A program made the translations under genes and the position numbers. From Rhodoferax sp. (GTDB taxonomy: Bacteria; Pseudomonadota; Gammaproteobacteria; Burkholderiales; Burkholderiaceae_C), in the NCBI GenBank assembly GCA_021731215.1, contig JAKFXU010000347.1, positions 1-13,953 of the forward strand: 13,953 bases of DNA. The letters run 5' to 3'. Shown in pieces: positions 1 to 7,026 of the stretch. A model generated the notes under the pieces. It did no database searches. It was not told the origin of the DNA and worked only from the letters and a program-made list of their open reading frames with translations. Position 1 is the stretch's first letter. Every line of letters starts with the position of its first letter.

Positions 1-92
1 CAAGGCCCCTTGCAAGCGGTGCGACGGGAAAAGATATTTTCAGGGAGTCGAGGCCGTTGCGGCTTGAACCGGGCTCGTCCAACAAACGGTTC

Positions 93-114
93 AGATCGTG
101 GCTTCGCACGATCT
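93..114 (-). terminator. Perfect hairpin just downstream of the integrase gene
   Basis: AGATCGTG (93-100) and CACGATCT (107-114) form a perfect 8-bp stem around a 6-nt loop, five bases past the integrase stop codon on the minus strand. A second inverted repeat, TGAACCG (65-71) with CGGTTCA (87-93), abuts it. There is no U-tract after the stem, so it may be a weak terminator, an mRNA 3'-end stabiliser or part of a recombination site. The rest of 1-118 shows no gene. Confidence 0.35.
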
Positions 115-118
115 AACC

Positions 119-1309
119 TTACTCGTTAGCCCATTTCTGGATTTGCTCAAAGCGCTGTGCCAGGTACTTGGTACGGTTATAACTTCGGCCGTTGGCGTCC
201 TTCACCGCGTGGGCCAGGTTCGCCTCGATGGCCAGGGGGTCGAGGTTCAACTGGTCGACCATCATGGTTCGTGCGCTGGCTCTAAAGCCGTGCCAGGTCT
301 GGGCTTTGCCGAACCCCAGCGCATACAGGGCGCTGCGTACGGAGTTGTCAGATATGGGCCGCTCGTGGCTGCGCTCACCCGGAAACACATAGCGGCCATG
401 GCCAGTCAGGGGCTGCAAACTGCGCAACAGCTCCACGGCCTGCGTGGGCATGGGCACGGTGTGGGCTTCGCCCTGCTCCTTTTCCAGCTTGGTGCGCTTC
501 ATCTTGGCGCTGGGAATAGTCCACAGCGCTGCATCAAGGTCCAGTTCTACCCATTCCATTTCGCGCAGGTTGCCAGGGCGTTGGTACAGCAGGGGCGCAA
601 GCTGCAGGGCGGTGCGCACGATGGCGCCGCCCCTGTATCCGGTGATCGAGCGCAACAGATCCCCAAACCGCGCCGGGTCAACGATGGCGGCAAAGGTCTT
701 GCCACGGTAGGGGGTCAAGCGGCCCTTCAAGCCTTCAGTGATGTTGCGTTGTTGAACCTTGGCCGTCGGCAACCAGTAGTCCCAAATTTGACGCGCCAGC
801 ATCAGCACTCTGTCGGCCGTCTCCAGCGCCCCGCGTTCCTCCACCTTTTGCAATGCCGCCAGCAGCTCCATGGCATGAATCGAAGCAATCGGGCGGTCGC
901 CGATCAGGGGGAATAGATCGCGCTCCAACTGGCGAAGGGATCGGTCAGCGTGGCCGTCGCTCCACTGCGGGGCCTGCTTGGCATACCACTCCAGGGCCAC
1001 GGCTTTGAAGGTGGAACCATCGGGAAGGGTCGCCTTCAGCTTTTCGACCTTGCGGGCCTTGACAGGGTCCTGCCCGTCTGACTTTTGAGCCTTGGCCGCG
1101 TCTCTGGCCTTGCGGGCGTCCTTGGGGCCAACGCCCGGGTAACTGCCCAGCGCCATGCGGCCTTCCTTGCCGTCCTTGCGGTACTTCCAAAACCAGCGCT
1201 TTGAACCGCTGGGGCTGACCTCAAGATAGAGGCCACCAGAGCAAGCCAGGCGAACCCGTGTCTTTTCCGGCGGGCAGAGGGCGTTTTTGCATTCGACATC
1301 GGTCAGCAT
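119..1309 (-). CDS. P4-type tyrosine recombinase (integrase), 396 aa
   Basis: Site-specific recombinase that would integrate and excise the element at the tmRNA gene. Domains: an N-terminal arm-site DNA-binding domain (about residues 1-95, DUF4102-like, with GGLYLEV and W-F-W-K-Y-R), a central core-binding domain (about 100-200), and the C-terminal catalytic domain. The expected catalytic residues are visible: Arg244 in QRPGNLRE, the basic stretch KMKR near 269-272, His340-x-x-Arg343 in HGFRAS, His367 in NLAHAV and nucleophile Tyr377 in RSYNRTKYL. Length fits the family (about 390-420 aa). I chose ATG at 1309 because AGGAG lies 9 nt upstream of it. A TTG three codons earlier directly abuts that AGGAG and is unlikely. 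The gene appears intact. The family assignment is firm; the target is inferred from position. Confidence 0.93.
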   Translation of the reverse strand: MLTDVECKNALCPPEKTRVRLACSGGLYLEVSPSGSKRWFWKYRKDGKEGRMALGSYPGVGPKDARKARDAAKAQKSDGQDPVKARKVEKLKATLPDGSTFKAVALEWYAKQAPQWSDGHADRSLRQLERDLFPLIGDRPIASIHAMELLAALQKVEERGALETADRVLMLARQIWDYWLPTAKVQQRNITEGLKGRLTPYRGKTFAAIVDPARFGDLLRSITGYRGGAIVRTALQLAPLLYQRPGNLREMEWVELDLDAALWTIPSAKMKRTKLEKEQGEAHTVPMPTQAVELLRSLQPLTGHGRYVFPGERSHERPISDNSVRSALYALGFGKAQTWHGFRASARTMMVDQLNLDPLAIEANLAHAVKDANGRSYNRTKYLAQRFEQIQKWANE

Positions 1310-1326
1310 GGGGAACAACTCCTATT

Positions 1327-1398
1327 GCAAAACGGGGGAATAAATCGAAAAACTGCAGTCTACCCCCGTTTGTTCCCCCGTCCGTTCCCCCGTTTTGC
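1327..1398. repeat. Cluster of C5/G5 repeats upstream of the integrase
   Basis: Three tandem 12-bp units begin CCCCCGT (1363-1374, 1375-1386, 1387-1398). A fourth copy lies inverted at 1327-1340, where GCAAAACGGGGGAA is the exact reverse complement of 1385-1398 (14 bp). The cluster sits between the tmRNA and the integrase start, overlapping where the integrase promoter should be. Arm-type sites for the recombinase, or operator sites for an excisionase or integrase autoregulation, are the likeliest roles. The role is inferred; the repeats are seen directly. Confidence 0.7.
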
Positions 1399-1419
1399 GC
1401 TGGCTGTTGGCGCACTACA

Positions 1420-1498
1420 TTGGACTTCTACGCACTCGAAACACCCGTAATGCGTTGATTTGACAAAGAAAAAGGCCGTTCGTTGGACTTCAACGAAC
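1420..1498. repeat. Imperfect direct repeat beside ssrA
   Basis: A 16-bp motif beginning TTGGACTTC is present at 1420-1435 and again at 1483-1498 with 14 of 16 bases identical; the second copy overlaps the tmRNA terminator loop. It could be a further recombinase-binding site or a duplication produced by successive insertions. No coding function is seen here. Confidence 0.45.
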
Positions 1499-1504
1499 GG
1501 CCTT
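1465..1504 (-). terminator. Intrinsic terminator of ssrA
   Basis: On the minus strand a 14-bp perfect stem (1491-1504 pairing with 1472-1485, 5-nt loop) is followed by TTTTTCTTT. It begins 12 nt past the tmRNA CCA end and has the canonical form of a strong rho-independent terminator, which would also shield the integrase from tmRNA transcription. Confidence 0.88.
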
Positions 1505-1515
1505 GGAGGGTTATA

Positions 1516-1902
1516 TGGTGGAGCTGGCGGGATTTGAACCCGCGTCCGCAAGCCATCTTCGAGCAGATCTACATGTTTAGTGGTCTGATTTGAGTCTCGC
1601 TACCTGTGTCGCGCAGCCACACGCTATACAGGACGCCAGCACCCTATTGTCTCGTCCCGAATCAAGGTACCCGATCCGGAGCCAGCCGATGTGTATGACC
1701 TTACAGCCGGGAGCCCTTAACTTGCGCTAAAGACCCCTTGCCCAGCCCACCGGCCTGCTGTTGTAAGGCTCACTGGTTATTAAGCAGCGAGTGCGAAACG
1801 TTCGTCGTTTGCAGTTAGTTTTTTTGAATCTGTTTTACGAGCGCATTCAGCTCGACATGCACCACAGCGATTCCGTACCCACGTCGAAACCAGTGCAGCC
1901 CC
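1516..1902 (-). ncRNA. ssrA: tmRNA (transfer-messenger RNA)
   Basis: Rescues stalled ribosomes by trans-translation with SmpB and tags the nascent chain for proteolysis. The 5' end GGGGCTG (1902-1896) pairs with CAGCTCC before the ACCA 3' terminus at 1516, forming the acceptor stem. The tRNA-like 3' part contains the T-loop GGTTCAAATCC. The conserved GGTTTCGACG follows the 5' stem. The tag reading frame runs from 1812 to 1780: GCA resume codon, then codons giving ANDERFALAA and a TAA stop. Total length of about 387 nt is normal for a one-piece betaproteobacterial tmRNA. The 5' end lies 12 nt past the gph stop, so the promoter must sit within the end of gph. Confidence 0.97.
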
Positions 1903-1911
1903 AGGTTTCCT

Positions 1912-1938
1912 ATTTTAGGCCTTGACGAGCAATTGCAA
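1912..1938 (-). promoter_or_regulatory. Candidate sigma-70 promoter for ssrA
   Basis: On the minus strand TTGCAA (1938-1933) and TAAAAT (1917-1912) are separated by 15 bp. The -10 matches the consensus at 5 of 6 positions; the spacer is short. It overlaps the last codons and the TAA stop of gph, and transcription would begin a few bases before the mature tmRNA 5' end, allowing RNase P processing. Confidence 0.45.
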
Positions 1939-2595
1939 TAGGGCCCCCGGAAAATTAATGCTGGCGTGCGCCCCCCATTGGGACGGATCGGTTTGTTGGC
2001 CGAGGTAACCGTAGGTGGCAACCACCGTGCCCATGCCGGCCGCCAACCCGGCCACGATGTCGCGCTCGTCATCGCCCACATACAGGCAGCGCCCCGGCTC
2101 CATGGCAAGGCGTCGGGCGGCTTCCAACAGGGGTTCCGGGTGCGGTTTGGCATGAGGCGTGGTGTCGCCGCTGATCACGGTACGGGCCGATGCAAACAGC
2201 GGCATGGCGCGAGTCAGCGGATCGGTGAAGCGTGCCGACTTGTTGGTCACGACGCCCCAGGGAAGATCAAGTGCCACCAAATCGGCAATCAATTCATGCA
2301 CGCCGGCAAAGGCATAGGTGTTTCGCGTCAGGCACTGCGCGTAATTGGCGAAGAACTCTTCCCGCAAAACGGCAAAATCAGGGTGCTCAGGCGTAAGGCC
2401 GAACGCCACCCCAATCATGCCGCGCGCGCCGGCGCCGGCCATGGGGCGATAGTGCGCCAGTGGCAATGAAGCCAAGCCTCGATCCACCCGCATTTTGTCG
2501 ACCGCGGCACCCAGGTCTGGCGCACTGTCGACCAGGGTGCCGTCCAGATCGAAGAGTACGGCCTGCACATCGGCAAACATGCCAGAGTTCCCCAT
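1915..2595 (-). CDS. gph: Phosphoglycolate phosphatase, HAD superfamily, 226 aa
   Basis: Hydrolyses 2-phosphoglycolate to glycolate, a salvage step for a product of DNA repair or of Rubisco oxygenase activity. HAD motifs are in order: DLDGT at 16-20 (nucleophile Asp16, acid/base Asp18), T117 in VVTNKS, K150 in HAKPHPEP and GDDERD at 174-179. An alpha-helical cap lies between motifs I and II. Length is typical for Gph. The start is ambiguous because ubiG ends in GTGATG: GTG at 2598 overlaps the ubiG stop by 4 nt and ATG at 2595 by 1 nt; I chose the ATG. A third ATG five codons further in is also possible. The overlap implies translational coupling with ubiG; the pairing ubiG-gph is common in proteobacteria. 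The exact substrate is inferred from context. Confidence 0.88.
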   Translation of the reverse strand: MGNSGMFADVQAVLFDLDGTLVDSAPDLGAAVDKMRVDRGLASLPLAHYRPMAGAGARGMIGVAFGLTPEHPDFAVLREEFFANYAQCLTRNTYAFAGVHELIADLVALDLPWGVVTNKSARFTDPLTRAMPLFASARTVISGDTTPHAKPHPEPLLEAARRLAMEPGRCLYVGDDERDIVAGLAAGMGTVVATYGYLGQQTDPSQWGAHASINFPGALLQLLVKA

Positions 2596-3317
2596 CACAG
2601 GGCCGCGTCCGCCGGCTTTTGGGTTGCAAACAGGTAGTTCACGCTGGTGTCAGCGTTCATCCAGTAGCGCCGGGTGAGCGGGTTGTACGCCATGCCGCGC
2701 GTGTGTCGCAGGTTGAGCTCGGCGCCGCGACAGTAGCTGGCCAGTTCGCTGGGCCGGATCATCTTGGCGTATTCATGGGTCCCGCGCGGCAGCATATTCA
2801 ACACGTACTCGGCGCCCACGATGGCGAGCAAGAATGATTTTGGGTTGCGGTTCAGGGTGGAGAAAAACACCCAGCCACCCGGTTTCACCAGCGCGGCGCA
2901 GGCGCGCACCACCGAGGCCGGGTCCGGCACATGCTCCAGCATTTCCATACAGGTCACCACCCCAAAGCTGCCTGGCTGCTGCAGCGCCAAGGCTTCAGCG
3001 CTGACGTCACGGTACTCCACATTGGGGGTTTGCGCTTCCAGGGCATGCAGTTGTGCCACCCTGAGCGGCTTGGCCGCCAGATCGATCCCCATCACCTGGG
3101 CGCCTGAGCGCGCCATGGCGTCCGCCAGAATGCCACCACCACAACCCACGTCAAGGACGCGCTGCCCCTTCAACGGGCTAAGACTGTTGATCCAGTCCAG
3201 CCGCAAGGGATTGATTTGATGCAATGGACGAAATTCGCCATCCAGGTCCCACCAACGGTGGGCCAGCTCAGAAAATTTGGCCAGCTCGGCCGGATCGGCA
3301 TTCAATGTTGAAGTCAT
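2595..3317 (-). CDS. ubiG: Ubiquinone biosynthesis O-methyltransferase, 240 aa
   Basis: S-adenosylmethionine-dependent methyltransferase performing both O-methylation steps of ubiquinone synthesis. It has a class I Rossmann fold: motif I VLDVGCGGG at 54-62, acidic motif II GIDLA near 77-81, then EMLEHVPDP and the UbiG-typical FFSTLNRNPKS region. The N-terminal AKFSELAHRWWDLDGEF and HQINPLRLDWI are characteristic of UbiG. Length matches the family (about 230-240). The frame is open a further 56 codons upstream, but that stretch runs through the ompA terminator and has no family similarity, so the ATG at 3317 is used. No Shine-Dalgarno is visible before it. The TGA overlaps the start of gph. 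Confidence 0.96.
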   Translation of the reverse strand: MTSTLNADPAELAKFSELAHRWWDLDGEFRPLHQINPLRLDWINSLSPLKGQRVLDVGCGGGILADAMARSGAQVMGIDLAAKPLRVAQLHALEAQTPNVEYRDVSAEALALQQPGSFGVVTCMEMLEHVPDPASVVRACAALVKPGGWVFFSTLNRNPKSFLLAIVGAEYVLNMLPRGTHEYAKMIRPSELASYCRGAELNLRHTRGMAYNPLTRRYWMNADTSVNYLFATQKPADAAL

Positions 3318-3324
3318 GGGGAAG

Positions 3325-3354
3325 ATTATCGGCAAAATACAAAACACTTTGCAA
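3325..3354 (-). promoter_or_regulatory. Candidate sigma-70 promoter for ubiG-gph
   Basis: On the minus strand TTGCAA (3354-3349) and GATAAT (3330-3325) are spaced 18 bp apart, in an AT-rich patch between ubiG and the ompA terminator. The -10 matches 5 of 6 positions. The predicted start of transcription falls at or within one or two bases of the ubiG ATG. The -35 lies within a perfect 10-bp palindrome CTTTGCAAAG (3347-3356). Confidence 0.5.
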
Positions 3355-3394
3355 AGCACATGGCATGCCGCAACAGAGCAAGATCGGCGGCAAC

Positions 3395-3422
3395 AAAAAA
3401 CCCCGCCTTGGCGGGGTTTTTT
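3395..3422. terminator. Symmetric intrinsic terminator downstream of ompA
   Basis: A6 (3395-3400), then CCCCGCC and GGCGGGG arms (3401-3416), then T6 (3417-3422). The stem is fully paired and flanked by A and T tracts, so it can act on both strands. On the minus strand it ends the ompA transcript about 40 bp past the stop codon and isolates it from ubiG. Confidence 0.92.
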
Positions 3423-3424
3423 GA

Positions 3425-3486
3425 AGCGATCGGTACCGACCGCTTGCTGGCACGGATGCCAATTACTTGTTGGTACGGGTACCAAC
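3425..3486. repeat. Three successive palindromes at the ompA 3' end
   Basis: A 20-bp palindrome with one mismatched pair (3425-3444, centre GGTACC), a 5-bp stem TGGCA/TGCCA (3448-3461), and a perfect 8-bp inverted repeat GTTGGTAC/GTACCAAC with a 2-nt spacer (3469-3486), the last inside the final codons of ompA. Together with the terminator they would fold the 3' end of the ompA mRNA almost completely. A stabilising or small-RNA role is inference. Confidence 0.55.
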
Positions 3487-4137
3487 TACTTCGATTTCAA
3501 CGCGACGGTTTTTGGCCTTACCTTCTTTGGTCTTGTTGTCAGCAACAGGTTGCTTCTCACCCTTGCCTTCGGTGTAAACGCGGTTTTTCTCGATGCCTTT
3601 GGACACCAGATAAGCCTTCACAGCCTCCGAACGCTTGACTGATAGTTTCTGGTTGTAGGCGTCGGAGCCGATGGCGTCGGTATGACCTACAGCAATGATG
3701 ACTTCCAGGTTGATGCCCTTGACTTTGCCAACCAGATCGTCGAGCTTGGCTTTACCTTCCGGCTTGAGTACCGACTTGTCGAAGTCAAAAAATGCATCAG
3801 CGGCGTAAGTCACTTTGGTGGCAACGGGGGGTGGTACCGGTGCGGGCGCAGGTGCGGGCGCAGGTGCGGGCGCAGGTGCTGGAGCTGCCACAGGCGCTGG
3901 AGCAGGTGCTGGAGCTGCCACAGGAGCAGGTGCCGGCTTCGGAGCCACGATAGCGCCATCACAGCCAACAGCGGCGGTGGCGGGCGTCCAACTGGAATTG
4001 CGCCAGCACAGTTCGTTAGTGCCGTTTTTCCACGTGGTGCCGTCGGTACTGCGCCAGTTGTCGATCGTTTGAGCGCCAGCGGCGGTTGCGAGTGCTGCGG
4101 TAGCAAACAGCATTGCCACTTTATTTAATTTCTTCAT
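3463..4137 (-). CDS. ompA: OmpA-family outer-membrane/peptidoglycan-linking protein, 224 aa
   Basis: Predicted periplasm-facing envelope protein that tethers the outer membrane to peptidoglycan. A signal peptide (KKLNK basic start, hydrophobic core, cleavage likely after AGA at residue 22) precedes a short domain with cysteines 44 and 59, which may form a disulphide. Then comes a long Pro-Ala tract (about 64-105) and an OmpA-C domain (about 112-220) with FFDFDKS, GHTDAIGSD (Asp154) and the NQKLS-VKRSEAV region (Arg169) that contact diaminopimelate in the family. There is no eight-stranded barrel, so it is the small betaproteobacterial OmpA type, not the E. coli porin-like one. A strong ribosome site, AAAGGAGA (4148-4141), sits 3 nt before the ATG. 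It is monocistronic, divergent from gyrA and followed by a strong terminator. The gene symbol follows common usage. Confidence 0.92.
   Translation of the reverse strand: MKKLNKVAMLFATAALATAAGAQTIDNWRSTDGTTWKNGTNELCWRNSSWTPATAAVGCDGAIVAPKPAPAPVAAPAPAPAPVAAPAPAPAPAPAPAPAPVPPPVATKVTYAADAFFDFDKSVLKPEGKAKLDDLVGKVKGINLEVIIAVGHTDAIGSDAYNQKLSVKRSEAVKAYLVSKGIEKNRVYTEGKGEKQPVADNKTKEGKAKNRRVEIEVVGTRTNK
3838..3935 (-). repeat. In-frame tandem repeat encoding the Pro-Ala linker
   Basis: On the plus strand, a 12-bp unit of the type GGTGCGGGCGCA repeats three times near 3838-3875, followed by two identical 23-bp copies 30 bp apart (3872-3894 and 3902-3924). All periods are multiples of three, so slippage would change the linker length without breaking the frame. 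Confidence 0.8.
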
Positions 4138-4389
4138 GGTTCTCCTTTGGGGGGAAAAAAGCCGCAGCAGCGCTGCGATTAATTAGGGAACGCCCTAGAT
4201 GCCCATCACCTAAAGCGCTTTGGTCATTGTGCCACAGGCGAATTCAGCCATGAGGTCCAAACCGCAGCCCGTGTATTTTCAAGCCTATTGCAGCCGTTAA
4301 ATTCAATTCATCGTTGCAAAGACGCCACAGGGCCTGCCCCTTAGAATCACAGGTTGCCTTTGACAACCAGCCCTAGCCACGACCGCCCC
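4138..4389. promoter_or_regulatory. Divergent ompA/gyrA intergenic region
   Basis: This 252-bp gap must hold the promoters of ompA (minus) and gyrA (plus). For gyrA a good -10, TAGAAT (4342-4347), is visible, but the nearest -35-like TTGCAA (4314-4319) is 22 bp away, too far for a standard promoter. I could not assign an ompA promoter. The ompA leader contains palindromes GCAGCGCTGC (4167-4176), TAGGG/CCCTA (4184-4197) and AAAGCGCTTT (4212-4221), consistent with a structured 5' leader. No gene is seen in the gap. Confidence 0.45.
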
Positions 4390-7026
4390 ATGACCCAGTT
4401 CGCCAAAGAAACCCTGCCCATCAGTCTCGAAGAGGAAATGCGCCGGAGCTACCTCGATTACGCCATGAGCGTGATTGTGGGGCGCGCCCTGCCCGATGCA
4501 CGGGACGGCCTCAAACCGGTGCACCGGCGCGTGCTGTTTGCCATGCACGAACTCAACAACGACTGGAACCGGCCGTACAAGAAGTCGGCGCGTATCGTCG
4601 GCGACGTGATCGGCAAGTATCACCCGCACGGCGACCAGTCGGTCTACGACACCATCGTGCGCATGGCGCAGGATTTTTCCATGCGCCACATGCTGGTGGA
4701 CGGGCAAGGCAACTTCGGCTCCGTCGATGGCGACAACGCCGCCGCCATGCGCTACACCGAAATCCGCCTGTCCAAGATCGCGCACGAACTGCTGGCCGAT
4801 CTGGACAAGGAAACGGTCGATTTCGGGCCCAACTACGACGGCTCGGAGAAAGAACCGCTGGTGATGCCAACCCGGCTGCCCAACCTGCTGGTCAACGGCT
4901 CCGGCGGCATCGCCGTGGGCATGGCCACCAACATTCCACCGCACAACCTGAATGAAGTGGTCGATGCCTGCCTGCACCTGTTGCACAACCCGCAAGCATC
5001 GATTGACGAATTGATGGAGATCATCCCAGCGCCCGACTTTCCGACCGCCGGCATTATTTACGGCATCAATGGCGTCAAGGACGGCTACCGCACCGGCCGC
5101 GGCAAGGTGGTGATGCGGGCCAAGTGCCATTTCGAAGATATCGACAAAGGTCAGCGCCAGGCCATCATCGTCGACGAGCTGCCTTACCAGGTCAACAAAA
5201 AGACCCTGCAGGAGCGCATGGCCGAACTGGTGCACGAGAAAAAAATCGAGGGCATCAGCCACATCCAGGACGAGAGCGACAAATCCGGCATGCGCCTGGT
5301 GATTGAACTCAAGCGTGGCGAAGTGCCCGAGGTGGTGCTCAACAACCTGTACAAGCAGACCCAGTTGCAGGACACCTTCGGCATGAATATGGTGGCGCTG
5401 ATCAATGGCCAGCCCAAGCTGTGCAACCTCAAGGACCTGATTGAAGTCTTTCTGGAGCACCGCCGCGAAGTCGTGACCCGGCGCACGGTTTTCACCTTGC
5501 GCAAGGCGCGCGAGCGCGGCCACGTGCTCGAAGGCCTGGCAGTCGCGTTGGCCAATATCGACGAGTTCATTGCCATCATCCGCAACGCCCCGACGCCCCC
5601 GGTGGCCAAGGCCGAGCTGATGACCAAGCCCTGGGACAGCAAACTGGTGCGCGAGATGCTGACCCGCACCCGGCTCGATGGCGGCCTGGTGAACGCGGAC
5701 GACTACCGCCCCGACGGCCTGGAGAAGCTGTACGGCATGGGCAGCGATGGTCTGTACCGCCTGTCCGACACGCAGGCCCAGGAAATCCTGCAAATGCGGC
5801 TGCAGCGCCTGACCGGGCTGGAGCAGGACAAGATCGTGGCGGAATACAAGGAGGTGATGGCCGAGATCGACGACCTGCTCGACATCCTGGCCCGCCCGGA
5901 GCGCGTCTCCACCATCATCAAGGAAGAACTCACCGCCATCAAGACCGAGTTCGGCCAGACCAAGCTGGGCGCGCGCCGCAGCCTGGTGGAGCACAGCTCG
6001 TTTGACCTGAGCACCGAAGACCTGATCACCCCGACCGACATGGTGGTGACACTCTCGCACAGCGGCTACATCAAGAGCCAGCCGCTGAGTGAATACCGGG
6101 CGCAGAAACGCGGCGGACGCGGCAAACAGGCCACCGCCACCAAGGAAGACGACTGGGTCGACCAGCTCTTCATTGCCAACACCCACGATTACATTCTGTG
6201 CTTCAGCAACCGCGGCCGCCTCTACTGGCTCAAGGTATGGGAAGTGCCGCAGGGCTCGCGCGGCTCGCGCGGACGCCCGATCGTCAACATGTTTCCACTG
6301 GCCGAGGGTGAAAAAATCACCGTGGTGCTGCCACTCACCGGCGAGAAGCGCAGTTTCCCGGCCGACCAGTACGTCTTCATGGCCACCCGCCTGGGCACGG
6401 TCAAGAAAACGACGCTCGATGAATTCAGCAACCCGCGCAAGGCCGGCATCATTGCCGTCGACCTGGACGAAGGCGACTTCCTGATTGGCGCCTCGCTCAC
6501 CGATGGCCAGCACGACGTGATGCTGTTCAGCGACGGCGGCAAAGCGGTGCGCTTTGACGAAAACGATGTGCGTCCGATGGGCCGCCAGGCGCGCGGCGTG
6601 CGCGGCATGATGCTCGAAGATGGTCAGAGCGTGATCGCCATGCTGGTGGCCGAGGACGAACAGCAAAGCGTGCTGACCGCCACCCGCAACGGCTTTGGCA
6701 AACGCACCAGCATCACCGAGTACACCCGCCACGGCCGTGGCACCAAGGGCATGATCGCCATCACCCAGTCCGAGCGCAATGGCAAAGTGGTGGCAGCCAC
6801 GCTGGTGCATGCCGACGACGAAATCATGCTGATCACCGACAAGGGCGTGCTGGTGCGCACCCGGGTCAGCGAGATTCGCGAGCTCGGGCGCGCCACCCAA
6901 GGTGTCACCCTGATCGGTCTGGACGAAGGCTCCAAGCTGAGCGGGCTGCAGCGCATTGTCGAGAACGACGCCAATCCAGTCGAAGATGAGGCGGCGGGCG
7001 AAAATCCTGATGAACCGACCGTTTAA
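4390..7026 (+). CDS. gyrA: DNA gyrase subunit A, 878 aa
   Basis: Breakage-reunion subunit of gyrase, working with GyrB to introduce negative supercoils. The N-terminal catalytic core starts with [17 protein letters not shown]. Catalytic Tyr122 is in MRYTEIR with Arg121 beside it. The GyrA box QKRGGRG is at 572-578, distinguishing it from ParC, and six-bladed C-terminal repeats follow, ending in an acidic tail. In the quinolone region numbering matches E. coli exactly: Gln83, Ser84, Asp87. The ATG at 4390 is preferred because family similarity begins there; a TTG twelve codons upstream keeps the frame open but is unlikely. No clear Shine-Dalgarno precedes the ATG. Length matches betaproteobacterial GyrA. 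The end overlaps the serC remnant by 17 nt, placing gyrA at the head of a long plus-strand gene run. Confidence 0.98.
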   Translation: MTQFAKETLPISLEEEMRRSYLDYAMSVIVGRALPDARDGLKPVHRRVLFAMHELNNDWNRPYKKSARIVGDVIGKYHPHGDQSVYDTIVRMAQDFSMRHMLVDGQGNFGSVDGDNAAAMRYTEIRLSKIAHELLADLDKETVDFGPNYDGSEKEPLVMPTRLPNLLVNGSGGIAVGMATNIPPHNLNEVVDACLHLLHNPQASIDELMEIIPAPDFPTAGIIYGINGVKDGYRTGRGKVVMRAKCHFEDIDKGQRQAIIVDELPYQVNKKTLQERMAELVHEKKIEGISHIQDESDKSGMRLVIELKRGEVPEVVLNNLYKQTQLQDTFGMNMVALINGQPKLCNLKDLIEVFLEHRREVVTRRTVFTLRKARERGHVLEGLAVALANIDEFIAIIRNAPTPPVAKAELMTKPWDSKLVREMLTRTRLDGGLVNADDYRPDGLEKLYGMGSDGLYRLSDTQAQEILQMRLQRLTGLEQDKIVAEYKEVMAEIDDLLDILARPERVSTIIKEELTAIKTEFGQTKLGARRSLVEHSSFDLSTEDLITPTDMVVTLSHSGYIKSQPLSEYRAQKRGGRGKQATATKEDDWVDQLFIANTHDYILCFSNRGRLYWLKVWEVPQGSRGSRGRPIVNMFPLAEGEKITVVLPLTGEKRSFPADQYVFMATRLGTVKKTTLDEFSNPRKAGIIAVDLDEGDFLIGASLTDGQHDVMLFSDGGKAVRFDENDVRPMGRQARGVRGMMLEDGQSVIAMLVAEDEQQSVLTATRNGFGKRTSITEYTRHGRGTKGMIAITQSERNGKVVAATLVHADDEIMLITDKGVLVRTRVSEIRELGRATQGVTLIGLDEGSKLSGLQRIVENDANPVEDEAAGENPDEPTV

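Larger units (their letters stand above)
1..1515. mobile_element. Right-hand end of an integrated element at the ssrA 3' end (partial)
   Basis: A P4-type tyrosine recombinase gene starts about 200 bp beyond the 3' end of the tmRNA gene and reads away from it, the usual layout of islands and prophages that integrate into ssrA. The interval between integrase and tmRNA carries repeated candidate binding sites. The left end and any cargo lie outside the window, so the type of element (island, prophage, ICE) cannot be stated. The integrase has GC-rich composition like the neighbouring core genes, so composition gives no sign of recent arrival. The att core is expected to be part of the tmRNA 3' end. 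No second copy of that end is present in bases 1-118. The boundary at 1515 is inferred. Confidence 0.6.

Noticed and set aside
40..92. tRNA-like T-arm (GGTTCAA on the minus strand) in the left edge
   Set aside because: The flanking bases do not form a 5-bp T-stem or an acceptor stem, so it is neither a tRNA nor a copy of the tmRNA 3' end.
98..916. 272-codon plus-strand frame opposite the integrase
   Set aside because: The integrase on the minus strand has all its catalytic residues; the opposite frame has no domain and no ribosome site.
1815..2153. 112-codon minus-strand frame running from gph into the tmRNA 5' region
   Set aside because: It is out of frame with gph, overlaps the tmRNA tag region and has no motif.
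3318..3485. 56-codon upstream extension of ubiG
   Set aside because: It reads through the ompA terminator and palindromes and has no UbiG similarity.
4319..4347. Shared AAGACGCCACA motif before TAGAAT at gyrA and lapA
   Set aside because: The 11-bp match (4319-4329 and 13414-13424) has different spacing to the -10 in the two places and lies in coding sequence in the second, so coincidence is likely.
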